A stretch of 64,000 nt of DNA from Paraclostridium dentum (GTDB taxonomy: Bacteria > Bacillota > Clostridia > Peptostreptococcales > Peptostreptococcaceae): positions 62,001 through 126,000 of the forward strand of contig NZ_WIPK01000003.1 in the NCBI RefSeq assembly GCF_012922555.1, written 5' to 3'. Of this stretch, positions 17,860 to 27,347 are shown in pieces. The notes below the pieces were generated by a model, which made no database searches, was not told the origin of the DNA, and saw only the letters and a program-made list of their open reading frames with translations. The translations under genes and the position numbers were made by a program. Positions within the stretch are counted from its first letter, which is position 1, and every line of letters begins with the position of its first letter.

Positions 17860-19788
17860 TTAACTTGTCATTTTGTTTTTGCTGCTAGGGCAAGAACCGC
17901 TGCTAGAACAACCAGAACAACCAGAGCATCCATTGCCTTTTGCTTTTACGTTCTTATAAAGAATAAATGCTGCTGCAAGTACGATTATTCCTCCAACTAA
18001 TAATTCTACTAATGAAGAAGCTGAAGCACCTTCAAACGCTAATGAACCTAGAGTTTTAACTATGAATGCTACAATCCAAGCTAAAACAAATTGGTAAACT
18101 GCGGATATCATCATCATCTTGCTTCCGTATTCTTTTCTCATTGTAGATAAAGCTGCTATACATGGAGTATATAAAGCAGAGAATACTAAAAATGCATAAG
18201 CTGAAACACTTGTAAATACTGTTGGTAAAACTGTATTTAAATTTCCGTAAAGTATTTCCATTGTACTTATAAGAACCTCTTTTGCACTTATACCAGTTAA
18301 TATAGAAACTCCTGCTCTCCAATCTCCAAATCCTAAAGGAGCAAATATAGGAGCTATTAATCCACCTATTAAAGCTAAGAAACTAGTATTTATGTCACTA
18401 GTAAATCCGCTGAAGTTAAATGATGATAATGCCCATATAACAACAGACATAGCAAACATTATTGTACAAACTTTTATTAAGAAACCTTTAGCTTTATTCC
18501 ATGTATTTTTAAATAAAGCGTTTAGAGTTGGAAGTTTGTATTCTGGTAATTCTAGAACGAAAGGTTCTATATCAGCTTTATACACTGTTTTATTTAATAT
18601 TAAGGCTATTATTATTGCAACTACGATACCTAATAGATATAAAGATGTAGTTACAATAGCTGCATTTTTAGGGAAAAATATAGAAACAAATAATGCGTAA
18701 ACAGGTACTTTAGCACCACAAGTCATAAGCGGAGCAATAAGTGCTGTAACTTTTCTATCTTTTTCACTTTCTAAAGTTCTAGTAGCCATTATCGCTGGAG
18801 AAGCACAACCGAATCCCATTATCATAGGTATAAATGCTTTACCAGATAAACCAACTTTTTTCATTATGTTATCCATTAAGAATGCTGTTCTAGCCATATA
18901 TCCACTATCCTCAAAGAATGACATTCCTAAGAATAATACAAATATTAATGGGAAGAATGGTAGAGCTCCACCTAATCCACCTATTATTCCATCTACTATT
19001 AGTGAATGGAACCAAGGACTAGAATTTGCTAACAAAGCATCTACAGGTGTAGCTATATAAGTATCTATTAAAGTTTCTGTTAATGTTTGAAGAGGACCAC
19101 CGACCCATTCAAATGTAAATTTAAAAAGTGTTAATAGTGCTAAAACAAATATAGGATAAGCTAATATTGGATTTAATATTATATTATCTAATTTACTACT
19201 AATACTTTCTTTATTTTTAGAATCCGATTTCATAGATTTACTTAATATTTTTTCGATTTCCTTATAGGTATTTATTTCGTTTCCAAAATCTTTTCTATAA
19301 TTAAAACTTGTGTATAAACATGATTTTATTTCATCAGATATATTCTCAAGACCTTCTTTTTTCTTAGCAACTATAGGTATTACTTTAACCCCTAATTCCT
19401 TTTCAAGTTTTGCTGGGTCTATGTGTACACCCTTAGCTTCTGCAACATCTATCATATTAAGCAATAATATAATTGGTTTATTGTATTGCATAAGCTGAGT
19501 AGTTAAATATAAGTTTCTATCTAAGCTAGATGCATCTACTATATTTAATATTAAGTCTACATCTCCGCTTTCTAAAAATCTTTTAGATACTTTTTCTTCG
19601 TTAGAGAATGTATCCATAGCGTATATACCAGGAAGATCTACAACCTTAATATCTTCATTTATAAATCCTTCTTTTTTTTCTATAGTAACTCCAGGCCAGT
19701 TACCTACATATTGTTTAGATCCAGTAAGAATATTAAACACTGTAGTTTTACCAACGTTAGGATTACCGAATAATGCAACATTAATCAC
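17860..19788 (-). CDS. feoB: Ferrous iron transport protein B
   Basis: Inner-membrane Fe(II) permease. 642 residues: N-terminal G domain with G1 GNPNVGKTT, G3 DLPGIY and G4 NMID, then gate-containing membrane segments with GFGCASPA and GAKVPVY (the two Gate motifs). The C-terminal tail is Cys-rich (GCSGCSGCSSSGSCPSS), a feature of many clostridial FeoB proteins. The start is GTG with AGGAGG 7 nt upstream. It lies 11 nt downstream of feoA. Confidence 0.96.
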   Translation of the reverse strand: MINVALFGNPNVGKTTVFNILTGSKQYVGNWPGVTIEKKEGFINEDIKVVDLPGIYAMDTFSNEEKVSKRFLESGDVDLILNIVDASSLDRNLYLTTQLMQYNKPIILLLNMIDVAEAKGVHIDPAKLEKELGVKVIPIVAKKKEGLENISDEIKSCLYTSFNYRKDFGNEINTYKEIEKILSKSMKSDSKNKESISSKLDNIILNPILAYPIFVLALLTLFKFTFEWVGGPLQTLTETLIDTYIATPVDALLANSSPWFHSLIVDGIIGGLGGALPFFPLIFVLFLGMSFFEDSGYMARTAFLMDNIMKKVGLSGKAFIPMIMGFGCASPAIMATRTLESEKDRKVTALIAPLMTCGAKVPVYALFVSIFFPKNAAIVTTSLYLLGIVVAIIIALILNKTVYKADIEPFVLELPEYKLPTLNALFKNTWNKAKGFLIKVCTIMFAMSVVIWALSSFNFSGFTSDINTSFLALIGGLIAPIFAPLGFGDWRAGVSILTGISAKEVLISTMEILYGNLNTVLPTVFTSVSAYAFLVFSALYTPCIAALSTMRKEYGSKMMMISAVYQFVLAWIVAFIVKTLGSLAFEGASASSLVELLVGGIIVLAAAFILYKNVKAKGNGCSGCSGCSSSGSCPSSKNKMTS

Positions 19789-19799
19789 GATGATACCTC

Positions 19800-20021
19800 C
19801 TATTTTAAGCTAATGTTTTTTGCGTCACTTTTTCTTATCGCTAAATCAAATCCTCTAAAACGAACTAATATAGGATCTCCTAATGGAGCGATTTTTCTTA
19901 CTTCTATTTCAGTTTCATTTATACATCCAAGAGCTAATAATCTTTTAGCTAATTTTTCGTTTCCATATATATTATTAATGATACCTTTTTCACCGACTTT
20001 TAAATCGTAAACAGTCATCAT
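19800..20021 (-). CDS. feoA: Ferrous iron transport protein A
   Basis: Small SH3-like cytosolic partner of FeoB, about 73 residues. Typical pieces are the N-terminal LKVGEKGII, LAKRLLALGC, and the closing GFDLAIRKSDAKNI. Two adjacent ATG codons (20021 and 20018) follow AGGAGG at 20032-20027; a GTG at 20027 overlaps the Shine-Dalgarno and is unlikely. First gene of a feoA-feoB operon with a Fur-box-like sequence just upstream. Confidence 0.94.
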   Translation of the reverse strand: MMTVYDLKVGEKGIINNIYGNEKLAKRLLALGCINETEIEVRKIAPLGDPILVRFRGFDLAIRKSDAKNISLK

Positions 20022-20033
20022 TAGCACCTCCTA

Positions 20034-20050
20034 ATGAGTTTCATTCTCAA
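20034..20050 (-). promoter_or_regulatory. Fur-box-like operator of feoAB
   Basis: Read on the minus strand this is TTGAGAATGAAACTCAT, which matches the palindromic Fur sequence TTGATAATGATTATCAA at 12 of 17 positions. It sits just upstream of the feoA Shine-Dalgarno. Iron repression of feo by Fur is well established in related bacteria; the site here is a visual match only. Confidence 0.45.
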
Positions 20051-20192
20051 TTAATTATAATATAAATATACCATTTAATATTCAAAAAGTCAATAAATAG
20101 TGAATAGATTAAAAAAATAATTAAAAAACTTACTTTAAGACTATGGTAATATATAGTTAATAAAAAATTTCAACTAAGGGGGAGCAAAATAT

Positions 20193-20702
20193 ATGAAGAC
20201 TAAAAAACTGGCTCATATGTCATTGATGGTTGGATACAGCTTAATATTGTATATAATAGAAAGCTATATGCCAAATCCGCTAATTGCTATATTTCCAGGC
20301 GCTAAGTTAGGGATTGCAAACATAGTTACGCTAACTTCTTTAGTTTTATTTGGTCTAAAAGATACATTTATAATTTTATCTGTAAGGGTGCTTATGTCAT
20401 CTATTTTTGCAGGGCCAATATCATATTTATTGTTTAGTATAGCGGGTTCATACTTAAGTTTGATATTTATGTACTTAGCTTTAAAAATTAATAAATTTTC
20501 ATTAATAGGGGTGAGCGTTATAGGAGCTATTGGTCATAATATAGGGCAGTTAGCAGTGGCTGGAATGATAATAAAAAATGGTATGATATTTGGATATTTA
20601 CCATATATGTTATTCGCATCTATAATAACTGGGTTGTTTGTTGGAATTGCTTCTAAATTTACAGTAGGGAAGTTATCTAGTATTGATAAAAACGTTTATT
20701 GA
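20193..20702 (+). CDS. Gx transporter family membrane protein (heptaprenyl diphosphate synthase component I-like)
   Basis: A 169-residue polytopic membrane protein with five or six hydrophobic helices. The signature FPGAKLGIANIVTL and SIAGSYLS are typical of the Gx transporter group, often annotated as heptaprenyl diphosphate synthase component I. The enzymatic name is historical; the fold and helix pattern resemble ECF-type S components, so small-molecule transport is more likely. AAGGGGGAG precedes the ATG. It is divergent from feoAB. Confidence 0.82.
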   Translation: MKTKKLAHMSLMVGYSLILYIIESYMPNPLIAIFPGAKLGIANIVTLTSLVLFGLKDTFIILSVRVLMSSIFAGPISYLLFSIAGSYLSLIFMYLALKINKFSLIGVSVIGAIGHNIGQLAVAGMIIKNGMIFGYLPYMLFASIITGLFVGIASKFTVGKLSSIDKNVY

Positions 20703-20767
20703 CACACTAGGGAAAACCTTGTTAAAATATAAATGAATATATATAAATTTGTAACTATGGTGATAAT

Positions 20768-20941
20768 ATGACTAAAAATGAACTGGTTTTACTAAAGAAA
20801 GAAATAGAAGCTTTGAGGGAAGAAATAAATACTTATATAGAATACCCGGATATATTTAAAGACGAGTTGGTTAGTACGAGTAATAAAATTGATCAAGCGA
20901 TAAATAAGTATATACAGCTTAGCAAAGAGTCTTCCGAATAA
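20768..20941 (+). CDS. Spo0E-like aspartyl-phosphate phosphatase
   Basis: A 57-residue protein in two helices joined by a short turn, the Spo0E family layout. The second helix has the family's S-x3-D-x2-I-x3-Y pattern (STSNKIDQAINKYIQ). Such proteins dephosphorylate Spo0A~P or related regulators to delay sporulation. The Shine-Dalgarno is weak (ATGGTG). The stop codon lies inside a small terminator hairpin. The small size and recognisable pattern support a real gene. Confidence 0.75.
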   Translation: MTKNELVLLKKEIEALREEINTYIEYPDIFKDELVSTSNKIDQAINKYIQLSKESSE

Positions 20942-20956
20942 AGAGAAGGCTTTTTT
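20927..20956 (+). terminator. Terminator overlapping the Spo0E-like stop codon
   Basis: AGTCTTC pairs with GAAGGCT (one G-U pair) around a 10-nt loop, followed by T6. Confidence 0.65.
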
Positions 20957-21066
20957 GTGTGTTAAAAAATTGATATATAAACTAGTTTGATTAGGTATAT
21001 GATTTAAATATAGAGTTAATAATTAATAATTGAGATATAGAAATTGTTAAAAGAAAGGTATTAATT

Positions 21067-21903
21067 ATGATTTTAGCAAAGTTAATAAACTCAGTTATTA
21101 TAATTGTTTGTGCGTACGTTTTATTAAAATTAATACAATACTTTTTAAAAAAACTATTTGAATTTACTAGATTTGACGTAAGATATGAAAATACTTTAAA
21201 CAGTCTTTTATGCTCAATGTCATACTATGTGATATTTATTTTGACAATAATATTATTATTGAAAGAATTTAATATAGTAGATGTAACTAAATTTGGTACT
21301 TTGGTTACAGGAGCAAGTATAGTCGGATTGATAGCTGGGGTTGCGTCTCAAAGCATATTAAAAGATATATTTAATGGTTTTTTTATAATATTTGAGAAAC
21401 AAATACAAGTTGGTGACTTTGTTTATATAAATGAAAAATATAGAGGGACTATAGAAGAAATAGGTCTTAGGAGCACCAGCTTAAGAGATTGGGATTTGAG
21501 AAGAGTAACTATTCCAAATGGAAATATTATTAGTATCAGAAATTATAGCAGGAAAAATATGAGAGTAGTTGTAAGTGTTAGAGTTCCATATCAAGAAGAT
21601 CCTCTAGAAGTTATTAAGTCTTTAGAAGAAGTATGCGACATATTAAATGAAAGACATAAAGAATTTTTACATACAAAAAAGGGGAAGGAAAATGCTGGGT
21701 CATTTAGCGTATATGGAGTTACAGATATTGAAGAAAAGTCTGTAGGAGCTAAGTACACTATAACAGGTGTTGTTCAATCTCATAAGTACTTTACAGTTCT
21801 GAAAGACACAAAATTGCAGATACTCATAACATTTAGAAATAATGGAATAAATATAGCTTACCCTACCCATATAAATATAGTTAAACAAAATATGTGTGAT
21901 TAA
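21067..21903 (+). CDS. Small-conductance mechanosensitive channel (MscS family)
   Basis: 278 residues with three N-terminal transmembrane helices (about 1-20, 48-72, 77-105). The pore-lining third helix is Gly/Ala-rich (GASIVGLIAGVASQSI) and is followed by the MscS beta domain (QVGDFVYINEKYRGTIEEIGLRSTSLRD) and an alpha/beta C-terminal domain. Releases solutes during hypo-osmotic shock. AGAAAGGT lies about 8 nt before the ATG. Single gene with its own terminator. Confidence 0.93.
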   Translation: MILAKLINSVIIIVCAYVLLKLIQYFLKKLFEFTRFDVRYENTLNSLLCSMSYYVIFILTIILLLKEFNIVDVTKFGTLVTGASIVGLIAGVASQSILKDIFNGFFIIFEKQIQVGDFVYINEKYRGTIEEIGLRSTSLRDWDLRRVTIPNGNIISIRNYSRKNMRVVVSVRVPYQEDPLEVIKSLEEVCDILNERHKEFLHTKKGKENAGSFSVYGVTDIEEKSVGAKYTITGVVQSHKYFTVLKDTKLQILITFRNNGINIAYPTHINIVKQNMCD

Positions 21904-21907
21904 GATT

Positions 21908-21934
21908 AAGGACTATTCAAAATAGTCCTTTTTA
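21908..21934 (+). terminator. Rho-independent terminator after the MscS gene
   Basis: AAGGACTA-ttcaaaa-TAGTCCTT followed by further T residues. Confidence 0.85.
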
Positions 21935-22021
21935 TTTTGGGTTAAAATATAGTCGTAATAATGGACTAACCCCTACAAATATAAATATAAATATACCTAA
22001 CTATAAAGGAGGGGGAGTAAA

Positions 22022-22675
22022 ATATCACCTACTGAAATTTTAACTAGATTATTAATAGCTCTTATTATAGGAGGACTGACTGGGCTAGAGAGAGAAAAGT
22101 CGTATCAATTTGCAGGATTTAGAACACATATTTTGGTTTCAATTGGATCGTGCATAACAGCTATAACATCTGTAATATTATTTATGGAATATAGTTCAAA
22201 AACAAATTTAGACCCATCGAGATTAACAGCTCAGGTATTGTCAGGTATAGGTTTTTTAGGAACAGGAGCTATACTTAAAAACTCAAGTGGAATAAGAGGG
22301 CTTACTACAGCAGCAGGAATATGGGCAACAGCATGTATAGGAATTGCTATAGGATATGGTCAATATATATTAGGAATATCAGCGTGGCTATTTGTAATGG
22401 TTACATTATATATATTGAAAAATATAGATAAGGTAGTTTTTAGAAAAAAACAAAATATATTAACTATAAAGGTTAATAATGTAAATATTATTTCTACTAT
22501 ATACAATAAACTTGAAAAATCTCAAATAAATGTTAGTAATATTGATGTAGTTAGTGGAGAAAATGATTATATAATAAACTTTTTCATTGTTTATGATAGA
22601 CGAATTATGGTAGAAAAGATAATATTAGAATTAAATGACCTAAAAAATATAATAAGTGTAGATTATTTACATTAA
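22022..22675 (+). CDS. MgtC/SapB family membrane protein (ATA start)
   Basis: 217 residues. The N-terminal membrane domain (four or five helices) carries RLLIALIIGGLTGLERE and GFRTHILVSIGSC, then GIGFLGTGAI and GLTTAAGIWATACIG, all classic MgtC signatures; the C-terminal 75 residues form a small ACT-like domain. The N-terminal helix is encoded upstream of every ATG, GTG or TTG that could serve. The reading frame opens after a TAA at 22004, and the codon correctly spaced (9 nt) from AGGAGG at 22007-22012 is ATA at 22022. A TTG at 22133 would delete the first helix. Confidence 0.85.
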   Translation: MSPTEILTRLLIALIIGGLTGLEREKSYQFAGFRTHILVSIGSCITAITSVILFMEYSSKTNLDPSRLTAQVLSGIGFLGTGAILKNSSGIRGLTTAAGIWATACIGIAIGYGQYILGISAWLFVMVTLYILKNIDKVVFRKKQNILTIKVNNVNIISTIYNKLEKSQINVSNIDVVSGENDYIINFFIVYDRRIMVEKIILELNDLKNIISVDYLH

Positions 22676-22722
22676 AATATATAAAATAAGATATAGCTAT
22701 AATTAAAATCGAGGTGTATGAA

Positions 22723-23574
22723 TTGAAGACAAACATAAGAGTAATAATTGAAGGGTCAACTGATTTCCCTAAAGGACTATTAGATGAAATGGGAGTAAAA
22801 GTTGTAGGAATAAATATAGCATTTGGAGAGGAAAACTATATAGGCGGAGAAGAAATTACTGAAGAAACGTTTTATGAGAAAATGAAGGGGTGCAAAGAAT
22901 TACCTAAGACATCAAGTCCATCACCTGAGAGATTCATAGAAATGTTTGACTGTGAAGAAGAGGAAATATTAATTATTACACTTACTTCTAAATTATCTAG
23001 TACTTATAGTAGTGCTGTATTAGCTAAAAATATATATTTAGAACATAATCCTGAAAGTGAAAAAAGAATAGCTGTTGTAGATTCATTAAGTGGATCTATA
23101 GGAGTTGGATTAATGGTTTATAAAGCTAACAAATTAATAGAAGAAGGAAAATGTTTAAAAGAAGTAGTTGAATACTTAGAAGATATAAAAGGAGACATAG
23201 CTTTTTATGGTGCGTTAGATACGCTTGAAAACGCTATAAAAGGTGGAAGAGTGAATCCTATTGCTGGAAAATTAATAAATGCGCTTAACTTTAAAGTTAT
23301 AATAGAAATATCAGAAGGATTAGTTAAACCTATAGATAAAGCAAGAGGCGAAGGTAATAGTATGAAAAAGCTATTTGAGAAGGTAAAAAATAATGTTCAT
23401 GATATAAAAAATAAAACTTTAGTTATAGGACATTCAAACTGTAAAGAAAAAGCTGAAAAAATAGCTAAACATATAGAAGAAAATTATGAACATAAGGACA
23501 TAATAATATCAAGTATAGGTCCTGTTATGGGAACTTACACATCAGAAGGAGCAATATTAATAGCTGTTCTGTAA
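22723..23574 (+). CDS. DegV family fatty-acid-binding protein
   Basis: About 283 residues with the DegV pattern: an N-terminal IIEGSTDFPKG strand-loop, the TSSPSPERF segment, SSTYSSA and DSLSGSIGVGLMVYKA. DegV/FakB proteins bind a fatty acid between two domains and present it to FakA for phosphorylation; no FakA gene is in the window, so the partner is unknown. The TTG start at 22723 is preferred over a GTG at 22714, because GAGGTG (22711-22716) is correctly spaced only for the former. Confidence 0.9.
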   Translation: MKTNIRVIIEGSTDFPKGLLDEMGVKVVGINIAFGEENYIGGEEITEETFYEKMKGCKELPKTSSPSPERFIEMFDCEEEEILIITLTSKLSSTYSSAVLAKNIYLEHNPESEKRIAVVDSLSGSIGVGLMVYKANKLIEEGKCLKEVVEYLEDIKGDIAFYGALDTLENAIKGGRVNPIAGKLINALNFKVIIEISEGLVKPIDKARGEGNSMKKLFEKVKNNVHDIKNKTLVIGHSNCKEKAEKIAKHIEENYEHKDIIISSIGPVMGTYTSEGAILIAVL

Positions 23575-23600
23575 AATATTATAAACGAAGGAGTGAAATT

Positions 23601-25385
23601 ATGGGATTAGATAGAGCTTCTATAGAAGAAAAGTTTAAATGGGATATAGACACTATGTATAAAAGTGAAGAAGCTATAGACCAAGATATAAAAAAAGTAG
23701 ATGAAATTATAGGTGAGCTTAAAACTTATAAAGGAAAACTTGCTGATAGCAAAGAAAACCTTTATAAGGTATTAACAGATTCAGAAAAAGCATCTAGAAT
23801 ACTTCAAAATTTATATGTATATACTCATATGAGACAACATGAAGACACTAGAAAAAACGAGAATCAGGCCAAAGCTACTAAGACTGAAATGCTATCTACG
23901 GAATTATCAATGGCAACATCATATATGGTTCCCGAGATAATAGCGATGGATGAATCAAAATTACAAGAGTATTTAAGTGATGAAAAGTTAAGCTTTTACA
24001 AAAAACATTTAGATGAAATACTAAGAGATAAACCTCATACACTTACAGAAAAAGAAGAAGAAATACTAGCAGCAGCTTCAGATTTAAGTGGAATAGCTGA
24101 AAATGTATATGAAATGTTTTCTTTTGCAGATTTAAAATTCCCTGAAATAAAAGATGAAAAGGGAGAAACTGTGCAAATTACTCATGGAAATTACTCTGCA
24201 TTTTTAAAGAGTAAGGATAAAAGAGTTAGAAAAGATGCGTTTGATGCAGTATATTCAACTTACGATGAATATAAAAATACATTTGCATCAACTTTATATG
24301 GTGGAATAAAAAGTGAAATTTTCTATGCAAAAATGAGAAACTTTAAATCAGCTATAGAAGGTTCGTTATTCCAAGATGATATAAGTGTAGATGTATATAA
24401 TAACTTAATTGATGCAGTTGATGAGAGTTTAGATACATTAAATAAATATGTAGATTTAAGAAAAAAATATTTAGGTATAGACGAAATGCATATGTATGAT
24501 TTATATGTACCTATAACGTCAAATTTTGATATGAAGGTAACGTATGAAGAAGCACAAGAAATAATATTAAAAGCATTAAAACCACTAGGTGAAGAGTATT
24601 TAAATGTTGTTAAAAAAGCTTTTGATGAAAGATGGATAGACGTTTATGAAAATGAAGGTAAACAAGGTGGAGCTTATTCATGGGGAAGTTATGATTCATC
24701 TCCATACATATTGATGAGCTATAAGGATGATTTAAACTCATTGTTTACATTGATTCATGAACTTGGACATTCTATGCACAGTTACTACTCAAGAAGTAAT
24801 CAAGAATATTTATATTCATCATATAAAATATTTGTAGCAGAAGTTGCATCAACTTTAAATGAATTATTACTTGTAAATTATTTATTAGAAAACTCAAAAT
24901 CAAAAGAAGAAAGAATGTATCTTTTAAATTATTATTTAGAACAATTCAGGACTACAGTATATAGACAAACTATGTTTGCTGAATTTGAAAAGATAACTCA
25001 TGAAAAAGTAGAAAACAAAGAACCTTTAACTGCTAAAGAATTTACAGAAATATATTATGATTTAAATAAAAAATACTATGGGAAATCTTGTATAGTAGAT
25101 GAACCAATTGGATTAGAATGGGCTAGAATACCTCATTTTTATTCAAATTTCTATGTATATAAATATGCAACAGGATTTTCAGCAGCTAGTGCTTTAAGTG
25201 AAAAAATCTTAAAAGAAGGCGATGCAGCTGTTGAGAAGTATATAGAATTCTTAAAAAGTGGAGGATCAGAATATCCACTTAACCAACTAAGAGCTGCTGG
25301 AGTAGACATGGAGAAAAAAGAATCTATAGAAAATGCTTTAAATGTATTTAAAGATTTAGTAAATGAATTAGAGAGAGAATGTTAA
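23601..25385 (+). CDS. pepF: Oligoendopeptidase F (M3 family)
   Basis: Cytosolic zinc metallopeptidase that trims oligopeptides. 594 residues, the usual PepF length, with the active-site motif HELGHSMH (HExxH) and downstream glutamate region ASTLNELLL. The N-terminal helical half and the conserved PYILMSYKD strand before the zinc site fit the family. GAAGGAG lies 8 nt before the ATG. It follows degV by 26 nt and ends inside a terminator stem. Peptide use fits amino-acid fermentation. Confidence 0.95.
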   Translation: MGLDRASIEEKFKWDIDTMYKSEEAIDQDIKKVDEIIGELKTYKGKLADSKENLYKVLTDSEKASRILQNLYVYTHMRQHEDTRKNENQAKATKTEMLSTELSMATSYMVPEIIAMDESKLQEYLSDEKLSFYKKHLDEILRDKPHTLTEKEEEILAAASDLSGIAENVYEMFSFADLKFPEIKDEKGETVQITHGNYSAFLKSKDKRVRKDAFDAVYSTYDEYKNTFASTLYGGIKSEIFYAKMRNFKSAIEGSLFQDDISVDVYNNLIDAVDESLDTLNKYVDLRKKYLGIDEMHMYDLYVPITSNFDMKVTYEEAQEIILKALKPLGEEYLNVVKKAFDERWIDVYENEGKQGGAYSWGSYDSSPYILMSYKDDLNSLFTLIHELGHSMHSYYSRSNQEYLYSSYKIFVAEVASTLNELLLVNYLLENSKSKEERMYLLNYYLEQFRTTVYRQTMFAEFEKITHEKVENKEPLTAKEFTEIYYDLNKKYYGKSCIVDEPIGLEWARIPHFYSNFYVYKYATGFSAASALSEKILKEGDAAVEKYIEFLKSGGSEYPLNQLRAAGVDMEKKESIENALNVFKDLVNELEREC

Positions 25386-25406
25386 TCAACATTCTCTTTT
25401 TTTTTG
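25374..25406 (+). terminator. Terminator overlapping the pepF stop
   Basis: 10-bp stem AGAGAATGTT-aatc-AACATTCTCT followed by T8-9; the stop codon lies at the base of the loop. Confidence 0.9.
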
Positions 25407-25446
25407 AAAATATTGAATTTAGTTTGAAAAACATCATTTTACGGCG

Positions 25447-25500
25447 AGTTAACATACTTTACTTTCAGTTAACATAACTCTAATTTAAACTTAACATTTA
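25447..25500 (+). promoter_or_regulatory. Putative Pho box array upstream of pstCAB
   Basis: Three copies of TTAACA at 25449, 25469 and 25491 lie in the same orientation 20 and 22 bp apart, with weaker AT-rich half-sites about 11 bp between them. Direct TTAACA-type repeats with about 11-bp periodicity are the form of PhoP/PhoB boxes in Firmicutes. The array lies 115-165 bp before pstC. Confidence 0.55.
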
Positions 25501-25614
25501 AACTTTATTATTGAATTGTAGAGAAAAAACTTAAAAAAGAATAAAGCATAGTAAAGTTGACAAACTAAAATTATAAATTAGAAATCATAAGAGTTATAAA
25601 AAATGGAGGTATTT

Positions 25615-26520
25615 ATGTTAGCTAATGAGCAACTGATTAAAACTAAAAATAACAACAAAACAAAGTATACAATAGAAAAAATAGCAAAAAATGTATTCAT
25701 GATAAGTGCTTTAATTGCAGTAATTAGCTTATTACTTATTATAGGTTTTGTTTTTTATAAAGGACTTACACCATTTATATCAAAGGGATACTCATTTATA
25801 GACTTTTTAACAGGTACTTCATGGGTTCCAAGTGCAGATCAATATGGAATTTTACCTATGATAGTAGCATCAATTTTATCAACAATAGGTGCACTTTTAA
25901 TAGGAGCTCCGATTGGAATTCTTACTGCAGCATTTATTGCAGAAGTAGCTCCTAAAAAAATAGCAAACATAATAAGTTCTGGAGTTGACTTATTAGCAGG
26001 AATACCATCTGTACTTTATGGATTATTTGGATTAGCAGTTATTGTTCCAACTATTCAAGATGTATTTAATTTACCAAAGGGACAAAGTTTATTTGCTGTA
26101 ATAATAGTTCTTTCTATAATGATGTTACCTACAATAATAGCTGTTTCAAAAACTGCTATAAAAGCTGTACCAGATGCTTATAGAGAAGGCTCTTTAGCTT
26201 TAGGAGCATCAAAGATTGAAACAATATTTAAAGTAGTTTTACCAGCTGCAAAATCAGGTATTTTAGCGGCGGTAGTATTAGGAACAGGAAGAGCTTTAGG
26301 TGAGACTATGGCAGTAATACTAGTTGCAGGTAACTCACCAGTTTTACCTAACTCACTTATGGATAGTGTAAGACCATTAACAACTAATATTGCATTAGAA
26401 ATGGGATACGCATTTGGAACACATCAAGAGATGTTATTTGCGACAGGAGTTGTACTATTTATCTTTATATTAGTACTTAACTTAGTATTAAGTAAACTTT
26501 CTAATAAGGCAGGCAATTAA
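25615..26520 (+). CDS. pstC: Phosphate ABC transporter permease PstC
   Basis: One of two membrane subunits of the high-affinity phosphate importer. About 301 residues, six helices, with the EAA loop around AYREGSLALGASKIETIFKVVLP. An in-frame ATG at 25603 lies within the Shine-Dalgarno (TGGAGG at 25604-25609), so the ATG at 25615 is chosen. It is the first gene of the operon. A pstS gene, normally first, is absent: the upstream neighbour is pepF on the far side of a terminator. Confidence 0.94.
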   Translation: MLANEQLIKTKNNNKTKYTIEKIAKNVFMISALIAVISLLLIIGFVFYKGLTPFISKGYSFIDFLTGTSWVPSADQYGILPMIVASILSTIGALLIGAPIGILTAAFIAEVAPKKIANIISSGVDLLAGIPSVLYGLFGLAVIVPTIQDVFNLPKGQSLFAVIIVLSIMMLPTIIAVSKTAIKAVPDAYREGSLALGASKIETIFKVVLPAAKSGILAAVVLGTGRALGETMAVILVAGNSPVLPNSLMDSVRPLTTNIALEMGYAFGTHQEMLFATGVVLFIFILVLNLVLSKLSNKAGN

Positions 26521-26521
26521 T

Positions 26522-27346
26522 ATGAGAAAATTAAGAGAAAATTTTTTAAAGGCGGCAGTTTGGCTATCAGCTATATTTACAATAGGAATGTTGTTAGTAA
26601 TAGTTGGATTTATATTTATAAAAGGAATTGGGGGAATAAACCTAAACTTTTTAACTAGTGATTATTCAGCAAGTGGTGATGGTGGAATACTACCAATGAT
26701 CGTCACAACTTTATATACAGTATTTTTATCATTAATAGTTGCTACACCAATAGGTGTTTTAGCGGCAGTATATCTACAAGAATATGCTAAAAAAGGACCA
26801 ATAGTTAATATTGTAAGATTCGCAACAGAGAGTTTAGCAGGGATACCATCTATAGTTTATGGATTATTTGGAGGTATATTCTTTGTTATAACACTTCAAA
26901 TGGGATATTCAATTATTGCAGGATCATTAACAGTAGCTATAATAATTTTACCTGTAATAATACGTACAACAGAAGAAGCATTAAAGACAGTTCCACAAGG
27001 ATATAGAGAAGCATCTTTAGCTATGGGAGCTACAAAATTCCAAACTCTATACAAAGTAATAGTACCAAGTGCATTACCAGGGATTTTATCAGGAATAATA
27101 CTATCGATAGGTCGTGTGGTTGGGGAGTCAGCAGCTATATTATTAACAGCTGGAACAGTAGCACAAATGCCAACTAGCATATTTGATAGTGCTAGAACAC
27201 TTACAGTTCAATCTTACTTAGTTGCTAAAGAAACTGGAAATATACAACAAGCAGCTAGTGTAGGTGTAGTTTTAATAATTATAGTATTATGTTTAAATAC
27301 TTTAGCTAAATTTATAGTTAAAAAGCTTAGTAAGGAGAGCTATTAA
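26522..27346 (+). CDS. pstA: Phosphate ABC transporter permease PstA
   Basis: Second permease subunit, 274 residues with six helices and the EAA loop [23 protein letters not shown], strikingly parallel to that of PstC. One base separates it from the pstC stop, so translation is coupled. GLFGGIFF and the AGIPSIVYG segment are family hallmarks. Confidence 0.95.
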   Translation: MRKLRENFLKAAVWLSAIFTIGMLLVIVGFIFIKGIGGINLNFLTSDYSASGDGGILPMIVTTLYTVFLSLIVATPIGVLAAVYLQEYAKKGPIVNIVRFATESLAGIPSIVYGLFGGIFFVITLQMGYSIIAGSLTVAIIILPVIIRTTEEALKTVPQGYREASLAMGATKFQTLYKVIVPSALPGILSGIILSIGRVVGESAAILLTAGTVAQMPTSIFDSARTLTVQSYLVAKETGNIQQAASVGVVLIIIVLCLNTLAKFIVKKLSKESY

Positions 27347-27347
27347 G

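Noticed and set aside
22133-22675. Short MgtC starting at TTG 22133
   Set aside because: It would lack the first membrane helix and the LERE motif, which are encoded upstream in the same frame behind a strong Shine-Dalgarno.
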